Below, piece after piece: positions 50,827 to 58,154 of a DNA stretch of 58,236 nt. The stretch is from positions 1-58,236 of the forward strand of contig JAPLUI010000291.1 in the NCBI GenBank assembly GCA_026397725.1, given 5' to 3'. Both the position numbers and the translations under genes were made by a program. The stretch is from Verrucomicrobiota bacterium (GTDB lineage: Bacteria > Verrucomicrobiota > Verrucomicrobiia > Verrucomicrobiales > Akkermansiaceae). Under the pieces are notes generated by a model, which was not told the DNA's origin, did no database searches, and saw only the letters and a program-made list of their open reading frames with translations. How positions within the stretch are numbered: the first letter of the stretch is position 1; each line of letters starts with the position of its first letter.

Positions 50827-51615
50827 CTAAAATGCGAACGAAAGCTTCACGCCGCCGATGAGGTGATCCTGACCCATGGAGTTGCTCGGGATATCGCTGA
50901 CGAGTTCGGAAGAGGCATTCACATATCTCAGATACGGGGCGAGCGTGACGTTTGGGCGGATGGTCCATGGCACCGATACCATGGCATAGAATTGTTGATA
51001 GCCGTCAAGGGTACCGTTGTCAGTCAGTTGCAGGCCGTGATCATCAGCCACTCCAAGACCCACTGTGGTGACCACGCTCACGGAGTCGCTGACCTTGCAG
51101 GTTTTTGACAAGTTGAAATCGCCATACCAACCGTTGTAGCGATCAATGTCGTAGTAAGCGGTGACACTGGCGGAGATGCCGGCGATGACCTCCATGCTGG
51201 CCCCCAGGTAAAGCTCCTGGGTGTTGGTTTCGGAGGCCTCAAAGAAGCTATAGTAAATATAGCCGCCGCTGAGGTTGACGGGGCCCAGCGACTTGGTGAT
51301 GCCGAGGGTGAGGTCGAGTTCGTTGGGGGTCGGATTGTTGTCGTCGTTGACGGTCGCATACCACGCGCTCAGGGAGAGCCCAAAGCCGTTGTAGGCGGTG
51401 GCGAGGCTGACGGAGGCTTCCACCATGTCGTTGCCCAAGTCCACGCCACGGAATTCGTAGATGGAATTGTAGCCGATGGCGGCAGTCCCGGTGAACTGCG
51501 GTGCCGCCGCGACGGAACCCGCCGCGCTCGGGGCGGGCGTGGCTTCCCCGGCGCGGGTCATGAGGGTCGAGCCAAGCGCGAGCAGGCTAACGATAAGCAA
51601 TTTGGATGATTTCAT
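50827..51615 (-). CDS. Outer-membrane beta-barrel protein, TorF/Gcw_chp-like
   Basis: 262 residues from the ATG at 51615, with signal peptide (L-I-V-S-L-L-A-L-G-S-T). The mature N-terminus G-Y-N-S-I-Y-E-F-R-G-V-D-L-G is the hallmark of the TorF (Gcw_chp) porin-like family, and regular amphipathic strands end with a C-terminal Phe (K-L-S-F-A-F), as required for outer-membrane assembly. The ligand is unknown. It is divergent from the Tat-exported TIM-barrel gene. Confidence 0.75.
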   Translation of the reverse strand: MKSSKLLIVSLLALGSTLMTRAGEATPAPSAAGSVAAAPQFTGTAAIGYNSIYEFRGVDLGNDMVEASVSLATAYNGFGLSLSAWYATVNDDNNPTPNELDLTLGITKSLGPVNLSGGYIYYSFFEASETNTQELYLGASMEVIAGISASVTAYYDIDRYNGWYGDFNLSKTCKVSDSVSVVTTVGLGVADDHGLQLTDNGTLDGYQQFYAMVSVPWTIRPNVTLAPYLRYVNASSELVSDIPSNSMGQDHLIGGVKLSFAF

Positions 51616-51646
51616 TGGGATGTGTTTGGGGGGGGTGACAACCGGA

Positions 51647-51661
51647 GCTTGCAAAGCAAGC
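51647..51661. promoter_or_regulatory. Inverted repeat between the porin and the TIM-barrel gene
   Basis: GCTTGC-AAA-GCAAGC is a perfect 6-base dyad 32 bases upstream of the porin start. A second small palindrome CTTGCAAG lies at 51734-51741. Both resemble the half-sites of the TetR operator at 39032-39055, so co-regulation is conceivable; with arms of six bases it may also be chance. Confidence 0.35.
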
Positions 51662-51772
51662 AGCGTGCCAACTCAGCAACCTAACCTGGAAAATTGCAAA
51701 AGCAACGAAAGTTCCGGCGAAATTATTCTTGTGCTTGCAAGTCCGGCCGCACATGGTGCAATGCGGCTCAGC

Positions 51773-52666
51773 ATGCACCGCCGCTCCTTTCTCATGACCG
51801 CTGGAAAATCCGCCGCCATCACCGCCGTCGCCACCTCCTTGGCCACCCGTCTCCACGCCGCGGATGCTGCCGTGCCCGGCACCCGGATCAATCACTCGGC
51901 GTGCAAATGGTGCTACGGCGACATTCCGCTCGAGGCCCTCTGCGTGGCCGGCAAGGCCCTCGGCCTCAAATCCATCGAGTTGCTCATGCCGGGGGATTTC
52001 CCCACGCTGCAAAGCCACGGCCTCACCTGCGCGATGGTCGCCAATCCCGTCGGCAAGACCGCCTCAGGCGTGCCGGTGGGAACCATCGCAAAAGCCTTCA
52101 ACCGCCTCGATCATCACGACGCACTGGTGGCGGCCTACGAACCCCACCTCAAGGCCGCCGCCGCCGCCGGAGCCAGCAATGTCATTTGTTTCTCCGGCAA
52201 CCGCGAAGGCCTGGCCGACCAGCAAGGCCTCGAAAACTGCGCCATCGGCCTCCAGCGCCTCCTGCCGCTGGCCGCGAACCTCGGCCTCAAGCTCGTGATG
52301 GAACTGCTCAACAGCAAGGTGGACCACGCCGACTACATGTGCGATCACAGCGCCTGGGGCGTGGCACTCTGCAAGAAGTTGGACAATCCGCACTTCGGTC
52401 TGCTCTATGATATCTATCACATGCAGATCATGGAGGGCGACGTGATCCACACCATCCGCGAACACCACCGCTGGTTCACCCACTACCACACCGGCGGCGT
52501 CCCCGGCCGCAACGAGATCGACGACACCCAGGAACTGAACTACCCCGCCATCATGCGTGCCATCGCAGACACCGGCTACTCCGGTTTCGTCGGTCAGGAG
52601 TTCATCCCCAAACGCCCGGACAAACTCGCCAGCCTCAAGCAAGGGTTGGAAATCTGCAGCGTGTGA
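51773..52666 (+). CDS. Tat-exported hydroxypyruvate isomerase-like TIM barrel
   Basis: 297 residues from the ATG at 51773 (51761 is an alternative). The start H-R-R-S-F-L-M-T-A-G with a following Ala-rich segment is a twin-arginine signal. The body matches the AP-endonuclease-2 TIM-barrel type: K-L-V-M-E-L-L-N-S-K, L-L-Y-D-I-Y-H-M-Q-I, H-Y-H-T-G-G-V-P-G and G-Q-E-F-I-P supply Glu, Asp, His and Glu metal ligands. Similar Tat-exported proteins in Planctomycetes and Verrucomicrobiota are annotated hydroxypyruvate isomerase, though the real substrate is unproven. Confidence 0.88.
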   Translation: MHRRSFLMTAGKSAAITAVATSLATRLHAADAAVPGTRINHSACKWCYGDIPLEALCVAGKALGLKSIELLMPGDFPTLQSHGLTCAMVANPVGKTASGVPVGTIAKAFNRLDHHDALVAAYEPHLKAAAAAGASNVICFSGNREGLADQQGLENCAIGLQRLLPLAANLGLKLVMELLNSKVDHADYMCDHSAWGVALCKKLDNPHFGLLYDIYHMQIMEGDVIHTIREHHRWFTHYHTGGVPGRNEIDDTQELNYPAIMRAIADTGYSGFVGQEFIPKRPDKLASLKQGLEICSV

Positions 52667-52876
52667 GATCAGCTCCGCAGCGGTGCTCGGTGACCGGCGC
52701 TGCCGGGCTGCGCCAAACTCCGCCGCGTGCCGGTTCACCGGGCCGCCGCATGCCGGGTGGACACCCTGAAAGATCCGCTCGTCCTTGCGCGTAAACGGCC
52801 CCGGCGCGAGCTTGACGACGTCGCGGAGTGAGTGCTCCGCTGTCGTTGTCAACGCTTGGCAGGCACCTCCAATGCA

Positions 52877-52903
52877 TGCTTCGCGGCGGCGCCGCGCGAA
52901 GCA
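52877..52903 (+). promoter_or_regulatory. Strong inverted repeat in the leader of the beta-helix gene
   Basis: TGCTTCGCG (52877-52885) and CGCGAAGCA (52895-52903) are perfect 9-base arms around a GC-rich 9-base loop, ending 24 bases before the ATG at 52928. It may be an operator or an mRNA leader hairpin. The 261-bp gap 52667-52927 holds nothing else. Confidence 0.4.
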
Positions 52904-52927
52904 AATCGCAAGAATCAAATCAACCAC

Positions 52928-54658
52928 ATGACAGCATCACTAACCAAGGTTCGGTTTTCCTCCATGCTCGGAGCGGTCTCGCTCGTCCTGTGCCTCGGCA
53001 CCCAACCGGCGCACTCGAAAAGCTACTACGTGAGTGAATCATCGGGCAATGACGCCTGGACCGGCCTGGCCGAGGCCCCGGGGAATGGCACGGGCCCGTG
53101 GAAGTCCCTGGCGAAGGCCTCCACCAAGTACGTCCCCGGCGACCGCATCCTGTTGAAATGCGGCGACACCTGGAACGAAGAACTCTTCCCCAAGGGCGAG
53201 GGCACGCCTCAGAACCCGATTGTCATCGGCTACTACGGCCAGGGGGCCAAGCCGGTCATTGACCGCCAGGACGAAAGGCAGGACCGCGCCGGCATTCGCC
53301 TGGCCGATCAGGGCGGCTTCAAGATCGTCGGCCTTGAGTTCATCCACTGCATGACGGGCATCTACGCGGAATACTCCGACAATTGCCCGACCAAGAAATT
53401 CATTTCGATCGAGGACTGCTATTTCCACGATTCGACGCTCTATCAGCACTACGAGGACTATCCCAAGCGGAAGATCGGCCTGGGCATCTGCTTGTTCACC
53501 TTTGAACTTGAGAACAAGAAGGTGCTCACCGACATCACGATCAAGAACTGCGTGTTCCGCAGGCTGGCCTCGGGAGTGTGGACCAACAGCCCGGACAACT
53601 TCAACAAGAACGCGTCCTTCATCTATCCATTCGCCAACCTGGTCTTCGAGGACTGCCTGTTCGAGGAAGGGATGCAATGGCAACAGGGAATCCGCGGGGT
53701 GGAACGCGGTGCCATGCGCAACTGCGTCACCCACGACACCGGCCGCTACAAGAATTTCCTGTCCTTCAACGGCGTCGCCGGTTCGATGTTCTTCCGGTGC
53801 AAGGATTGGGTCTTTGAGAATTGCGAGTGGGGCTTCGTGGACATCGGCGGCGGCAGCGGTGACGCCGAAGCCTTCGACTTCGAGGGCAACTGCGACAACA
53901 TGCTCATGAGAAACTGTCTGTTCCATGACACCGACGGCCCCGGCTTCCTGCTCTGCTGTTATGCCTCCGACGGCAACCCTAACAAAGCGATCAAGATGGA
54001 GAATTGCCTCATCAACGGCAAGTCCAAGCGGCCGATCCGACTTGGCAAAGGCGCCATCATCAACACCACCGATCACACGCAAGCGACCTGGACCAACTGC
54101 CGGTTCTATCTTTCGCCCGGCGAAGTCCTCATGCGGGTGGCAGACCCCGAGAAGGACAAACATTCGAAGTTCGAAAATTGCCTGGTCAAGCCGCTCGTCA
54201 AGGCCTGCAGCACGACCAACCTCGCGCTGAAGGCGAAAGCCACCGCGTCATCGGCGGTGGCCGGCAATGAGGCGGCCATGGTCGTGGACGGCAAAGAGGG
54301 CACCGTCTGGAAGGCCGACGGGGCCCCAGAGCAATGGCTGGAACTCACCTTCGCCGCACCCACCACGATCAACGAATTCCGCCTCAAGGAAGATCCGTCC
54401 TCCTCGATCATCCGCTACGTCATCCAATGTTGGGATGCCTCCAGCAAGAAATGGGTGAGTTGTTTCAACGGTCGTGGCATTGGCGCGGATTTCGTTGCGC
54501 CGATCATCAGCCGGAGCACCCAAAAGGTCCGCCTGCTGGTCATCCAGACCACCAAGGACAATCCCTGCATCACGGAGTTCGGGGCCTACAACGACACCAC
54601 CGGCGACGCCTTCAACGATCCCACCGGCGAAAAGGCGGTCAAAGTGGAATACAAGTGA
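52928..54658 (+). CDS. Secreted right-handed beta-helix protein with C-terminal F5/8-type-C domain
   Basis: 576 residues from the ATG at 52928, with signal peptide ending P-A-H-S. After Y-Y-V-S-E-S-S-G-N-D-A-W-T-G (the common opening of pectate-lyase-like beta-helix proteins), residues about 45-430 show a right-handed beta-helix with periodic N-C and I-x-I turns (F-E-N-C, F-E-D-C-L-F). Residues about 435-550 form a discoidin/CBM32-like domain (N-L-A-L-K-A-K-A-T-A-S-S, W-L-E-L-T-F). Probably a polysaccharide lyase or binding protein for pectin; no catalytic residue could be pinned. GH78 follows. Confidence 0.83.
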   Translation: MTASLTKVRFSSMLGAVSLVLCLGTQPAHSKSYYVSESSGNDAWTGLAEAPGNGTGPWKSLAKASTKYVPGDRILLKCGDTWNEELFPKGEGTPQNPIVIGYYGQGAKPVIDRQDERQDRAGIRLADQGGFKIVGLEFIHCMTGIYAEYSDNCPTKKFISIEDCYFHDSTLYQHYEDYPKRKIGLGICLFTFELENKKVLTDITIKNCVFRRLASGVWTNSPDNFNKNASFIYPFANLVFEDCLFEEGMQWQQGIRGVERGAMRNCVTHDTGRYKNFLSFNGVAGSMFFRCKDWVFENCEWGFVDIGGGSGDAEAFDFEGNCDNMLMRNCLFHDTDGPGFLLCCYASDGNPNKAIKMENCLINGKSKRPIRLGKGAIINTTDHTQATWTNCRFYLSPGEVLMRVADPEKDKHSKFENCLVKPLVKACSTTNLALKAKATASSAVAGNEAAMVVDGKEGTVWKADGAPEQWLELTFAAPTTINEFRLKEDPSSSIIRYVIQCWDASSKKWVSCFNGRGIGADFVAPIISRSTQKVRLLVIQTTKDNPCITEFGAYNDTTGDAFNDPTGEKAVKVEYK

Positions 54659-54672
54659 TTCGATGCCAGAAA

Positions 54673-54764
54673 CGTAGGCGCGTTTGTAACAACGCGTGGT
54701 CTTGGACTCCGCCGCCCGGAGAGCTTCGGTCTCGCCCACGCGCGTTGTCACCAACGCACCTACG
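54673..54764. repeat. 92-bp palindromic MITE/REP-like element
   Basis: The arm beginning CGTAGGCGCGTTTGTAACAA (54673) is matched in inverse by the arm at 54741-54764 ending AACGCACCTACG; the 24-base arms differ at only three to four positions. The interior also folds (CCGCCGCCCGG/GCTTCGG region). It fills most of the 125-base gap between the beta-helix and GH78 genes. No ORF; translated, it yields a peptide I recognise as a recurrent spurious ORF in related genomes, which suggests a dispersed element. Confidence 0.8.
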
Positions 54765-54783
54765 ACCTGGAAAGTAACGTATT

Positions 54784-57492
54784 ATGAACACTTACAAGAG
54801 ACCCCCGCGTGCCATGGGTGCGCGCCTTGTCCTGGCCTGCCTGGTTTCGCTCACGTCGCTGGCCGCCGCCGGCCTGAACGTCACCCAACTCCGCTGCGAG
54901 TATCACGCCGACCCGTTCGGCATCGACACGCCACAACCGCGGCTGAGCTGGGCCATCGAGTCGGACCAGCGCGGCGTGAAGCAAGTCGCCTATCAGGTGC
55001 TGGTGGCGTCAATGGGCAGCCTGATCGCCGCCGGTACCGGTGACCTGTGGGACAGCGGCAAAGTCACCTCGGACCAATCCTCGCAGATCCTATACGCTGG
55101 CAAGCCGTTGCAGAGTGGGCAATTCTGTTTTTGGAAGGTGAAGGTGTGGAATGATACCGGCGAAGCGGCCACCAGCAAACCCACCGTCTGGACGATGGGT
55201 TTGCTCAACCCCGAGGATTGGCAGGCCAAGTGGATCGGGTCGCCCACCGCTGCCGCCGTCGAACCGGCCCCGCTCCTGCGCAAGACATTTTCCATCGACA
55301 AGCCAATCCTAAGTGCCATCGCATATATCAGCGGCCTGGGCTACTTTGAACTCTCGATCAACGGCAAGAAGATCGGCAACCACGAGCTGGACCCGAAATT
55401 CACCCGCTATGACCGCCGCGTGCTTTATGTGACCCACAGCCTCGGCCCGCAACTGCAGCCCGGCCGCACGGTGCTCGGAGTGATGTTAGGCAACGGTTGG
55501 TATAACTATCATGTCAAGAACGCCTGGGACTTCGATACCGCACCCTGGCGCGGCAGGCCGAAGTTGTTGTTGCAGGTCGAGATCACGTTCACCGATGGCA
55601 CCAAGCAAGTGATTGTCAGCGACGAGTCGTGGAAATACGCCACCGGCCCGATTCAGTTTGATGGCATGCTGAGTGGCGAGGTCTATGACGCCCGGTTGGA
55701 ACAGGCAGGTTGGGATACCCCTGGCTATGATGACTCGGCGTGGGCCGCCGCCAAGGTGGTCGAGGCACCCAAGGGCAGGCTCTCCCCGCAGATGGTGCAG
55801 CCGATCCGCTTTACGAAAGTCATCCGTCCGGTCAAGCTCACCCAACCGAAGCCCGGCGTCTTCGTCTATGACATGGGCCAGAACATTGCCGGCAAGGCCC
55901 ATCTGACGGTGACCGGCCCGGCCGGCACCGAGGTGAAACTGCAGTACGCCGAGATGCTGCGTGCCGACGGCACCCTCAACCCAGACAACATCAAGGCGTT
56001 CTGCAAATCCGCCGAGTTCCAGACCGAACGCTATCTGCTCAAGGGCAAGGGCACCGAAGCCTGGCATTCCCGCTTCATGTACCACGGGTTCCAATATGTG
56101 CAGGTCACCGGCTTTCCCGGCGAGCCGACGCTGGAGAACCTGCAAGCGCTGGTGATGCACACCGATGTCGATAGCGTCGGCTCGTTCGAGTGCTCCAACG
56201 AATTGCTCAACAAGATCCAACAATGCACCCGCTGGTCCTATCTCAACAACCTCCACGGCCATCCCACCGATTGCCCGCAACGCGAAAAGAACGGCTGGAC
56301 CGGCGACGCCCACCTCGCCGCCGAAACCGGACTGTATAACTTCGATGCCGCAGCCGCCTACACCCAGTGGCTGAAGGACTTCAAGGATGAGCAGCGCGAC
56401 AGCGGCGAACTGCCAGGCATCGTCCCCACCGGCGGCTGGGGCTATGCGTGGGGCAACGGCCCGGCCTGGGATTCCGCCTATGTCCTGATCCCGTGGTATC
56501 TCTATCAATATTGCGGCGACGTGCGGATTCTCGCCGAGCATTATGACAACCTGAAACGCTACGTCGATTACCTGGGACGCCAGACCAACCACGGCATCGT
56601 CGGCATCGGTCTCGGCGACTGGTGCCCGGCCAAAACCACCACCCCGGAGAAGGTCACCTCCACCGGTTACTACTACTGCGACGCCCTGATCGTTGCGAAA
56701 ATCGCCGCCATCCTCGGCAAGCCTGCCGACGCTGCCAAATACGCCACCCTGGCGAGCAACATCAAGGAGGTGTTCAACCGCGAGTTTCTCGACCGGCAAA
56801 CCATGCAATACGCCGGCGGCACCCAGACCGCATTGTCGTGCGCGCTCTATCAGGGGCTGGCGGAACCCGCCGATGTGGCTGCCATCGTCAACAACCTCGT
56901 CGCCAACGTCGAGCGGCAGGACAACCACCTCGATTGCGGCATCCTGGGCACCAAGTACCTGCTCCACGCGCTCGCCGACAATGGCCGGGCGGATGTCGCC
57001 TACCAAATCACCACACAAACCACCGCCCCGAGTTGGGGCGCCTGGATCAACCAGGGCGCCACCACCCTGTGGGAGGAATGGGGCGGCGGCGGCAGTCACA
57101 ACCATGTGATGTTCGGCGATGTCTCCGCCTGGTTCTATCAAACCCTGGCCGGCCTCCGCCCCGACCCGGCAGCCCCGGGCTTCAGGAAAATCATCATCAA
57201 GCCGGAGATCGTCGGTGACCTGACCTGGGTCAAGGGCAGCCACAACTCGAGTTACGGGATGATCGCCAGCGCCTGGCAGCGCGACGGCGACAAGCTCACC
57301 CTCACGGTGACGATTCCGCCTAACACGAGCGCGACGGTGCATCTGCCGGCGAAGGATGTTGCAAGCGTTAGGGAGGATGGCTTGGCGGACCCCAAGTCCA
57401 GTGGCGTGGCAAGTTCCGCCAGGATGCAGGGTGCCTGTGCGGTCATGGAAATCGGGTCTGGCACTTATGTTTTCACTTCGTTGATGAAATAG
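54784..57492 (+). CDS. Secreted GH78 alpha-L-rhamnosidase
   Basis: 902 residues. A signal-like N-terminus (L-V-L-A-C-L-V-S-L-T-S-L-A-A-A) is followed by an Ig-like domain (L-R-C-E-Y, P-R-L-S-W), two beta-sandwich domains, the (alpha/alpha)6 catalytic barrel and a C-terminal beta domain. The barrel has the family block D-C-P-Q-R-E-K-N-G-W-T-G-D, which includes the general-acid Glu, and W-E-E-W-G-G near the end. It removes terminal rhamnose from rhamnogalacturonan or glycosides. Follows the beta-helix gene on the same strand, separated only by the palindromic element. Confidence 0.95.
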   Translation: MNTYKRPPRAMGARLVLACLVSLTSLAAAGLNVTQLRCEYHADPFGIDTPQPRLSWAIESDQRGVKQVAYQVLVASMGSLIAAGTGDLWDSGKVTSDQSSQILYAGKPLQSGQFCFWKVKVWNDTGEAATSKPTVWTMGLLNPEDWQAKWIGSPTAAAVEPAPLLRKTFSIDKPILSAIAYISGLGYFELSINGKKIGNHELDPKFTRYDRRVLYVTHSLGPQLQPGRTVLGVMLGNGWYNYHVKNAWDFDTAPWRGRPKLLLQVEITFTDGTKQVIVSDESWKYATGPIQFDGMLSGEVYDARLEQAGWDTPGYDDSAWAAAKVVEAPKGRLSPQMVQPIRFTKVIRPVKLTQPKPGVFVYDMGQNIAGKAHLTVTGPAGTEVKLQYAEMLRADGTLNPDNIKAFCKSAEFQTERYLLKGKGTEAWHSRFMYHGFQYVQVTGFPGEPTLENLQALVMHTDVDSVGSFECSNELLNKIQQCTRWSYLNNLHGHPTDCPQREKNGWTGDAHLAAETGLYNFDAAAAYTQWLKDFKDEQRDSGELPGIVPTGGWGYAWGNGPAWDSAYVLIPWYLYQYCGDVRILAEHYDNLKRYVDYLGRQTNHGIVGIGLGDWCPAKTTTPEKVTSTGYYYCDALIVAKIAAILGKPADAAKYATLASNIKEVFNREFLDRQTMQYAGGTQTALSCALYQGLAEPADVAAIVNNLVANVERQDNHLDCGILGTKYLLHALADNGRADVAYQITTQTTAPSWGAWINQGATTLWEEWGGGGSHNHVMFGDVSAWFYQTLAGLRPDPAAPGFRKIIIKPEIVGDLTWVKGSHNSSYGMIASAWQRDGDKLTLTVTIPPNTSATVHLPAKDVASVREDGLADPKSSGVASSARMQGACAVMEIGSGTYVFTSLMK

Positions 57493-57513
57493 ACCCAGCC
57501 GCATCACAGGTTC

Positions 57514-57687
57514 ATGAAATCCAGCCTTCTCGCAATCCTCGCCCTCGGGTTTGCCCAGCCCTTGCTCGCGGCCGAGCCCGAGAAGTTGTCCGCGTTCGAG
57601 CCGGGAGCATGGTGGCTGGATCACAACGGCAAGCACATCAGTGCCCATGGCGGCGGCATCCTCTGCCACCAGGGGCACTGTGCCTGA
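57514..57687 (+). pseudogene. Truncated GH43-like glycoside hydrolase (N-terminal stub)
   Basis: A 57-codon frame has an intact signal peptide (L-L-A-I-L-A-L-G-F-A-Q-P-L-L-A-A) followed by F-E-P-G-A-W-W-L-D-H-N-G-K-H-I-S-A-H-G-G-G-I-L, which is the N-terminus of a GH43-type enzyme (D-x-x-G-x-H-I-N-A-H-G-G-G-I-L is a hallmark). After C-H-Q-G the family consensus T-Y-Y-W-F-G-E is lost and a stop follows within the junction with the 57684 repeat. The catalytic domain is missing. It would have been the third enzyme of the GH78 locus. Confidence 0.72.
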
Positions 57688-57730
57688 TCCCGGCGGAAAA
57701 TGAGTTGGCACTGGCTGGCGTTTCAGACGA
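57684..57730 (+). repeat. Copy 2 of the 47-bp dispersed repeat
   Basis: Begins CCTGATCCCGGCGGAAAATG and shares two long uninterrupted blocks (11 and 8 bases) with 44964-45010. Its left edge coincides with the point where the GH43 stub diverges from its family, so insertion or rearrangement at this repeat probably destroyed that gene. Confidence 0.5.
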
Positions 57731-57808
57731 ATTCGTGAATCATCCGCGCAGGGGTTTTCGGATGGCAGCAGTGCCGATGTGGGGTCATGTCTTGCTCTTT
57801 CTTGATCA

Positions 57809-57850
57809 TTGAATGTTGGAAGTTGAATGTTGAATGTTGAATGTTGAAAT
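57809..57850 (+). repeat. Heptanucleotide tandem repeat (TTGAATG)n
   Basis: Six 7-base units: TTGAATG, TTGGAAG, three more TTGAATG and a degenerate TTGAAAT. Units stay in phase across 42 bases. Such runs are prone to slippage. They lie just upstream of repeat copy B. Confidence 0.9.
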
Positions 57851-57866
57851 CTTCGGCGTGCTTCAT

Positions 57867-57935
57867 GGGAACCCCGCCGCTCTAACGGTTTAGCCAAAGC
57901 GGTGTGGCGGGCTGCGCCCTTCCCACCGCACTCCA
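57867..57935 (+). repeat. Copy B of the dispersed REP-like repeat
   Basis: Core GGTTTAGCCAAAGCGGTGTG from 57887, followed by GGCTGCGCCC and TTCCCACCGCACTCCA, preceded by GGGAAC at 57867. It is 4 bases longer in the middle than copy A. With copy C it forms an inverted pair separated by 32 bases. Confidence 0.85.
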
Positions 57936-57967
57936 GACTTTGGCTCGCGCCTGGGCAGGTGAAGGTA

Positions 57968-58013
57968 TGGAGTGCGGTGGGAAGCGCAGCGCCACCCCGC
58001 TGTGGCTAAGTCC
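57968..58013 (-). repeat. Copy C of the dispersed REP-like repeat (inverted)
   Basis: TGGAGTGCGGTGGGAAGCGC begins the inverted copy and GTGGCTAAG ends the core, with small changes (CCACAGCGG for CCAAAGCGG in plus orientation). Copies B and C in opposite orientation could form a cruciform like a BIME. Confidence 0.85.
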
Positions 58014-58149
58014 CGCCGCTCGCTGCGGCCGGACCATCGTCCGGTCCGTAATTCGCGCCATAAGCCCCGACATTGGCAAGTGCCATGCCGGGATAGCCAA
58101 CGTAATCGCCATCCCAATAATTCGACGAATTCGCCACCCCGATGGGCAT
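58006..58149 (-). pseudogene. Short ORF fragment, possible end of a sulfatase-modifying-factor-like or similar protein
   Basis: A 47-codon frame contains N-S-S-N-Y-W-D-G-D-Y-V-G-Y-P-G and V-G-A-Y-G-A-N-Y-G, faintly like the Asn/Tyr/Gly-rich region of formylglycine-generating-enzyme-type proteins. The stop lies inside repeat copy C, so the gene appears truncated by the repeat. Assignment is weak. Confidence 0.25.
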
Positions 58150-58154
58150 GCGCG

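Noticed and set aside
55486..57897. Antisense frame of 803 codons across the GH78 gene
   Set aside because: GH78 motifs on the plus strand are unmistakable; the antisense peptide has no recognisable domain and even runs through the heptamer repeat.
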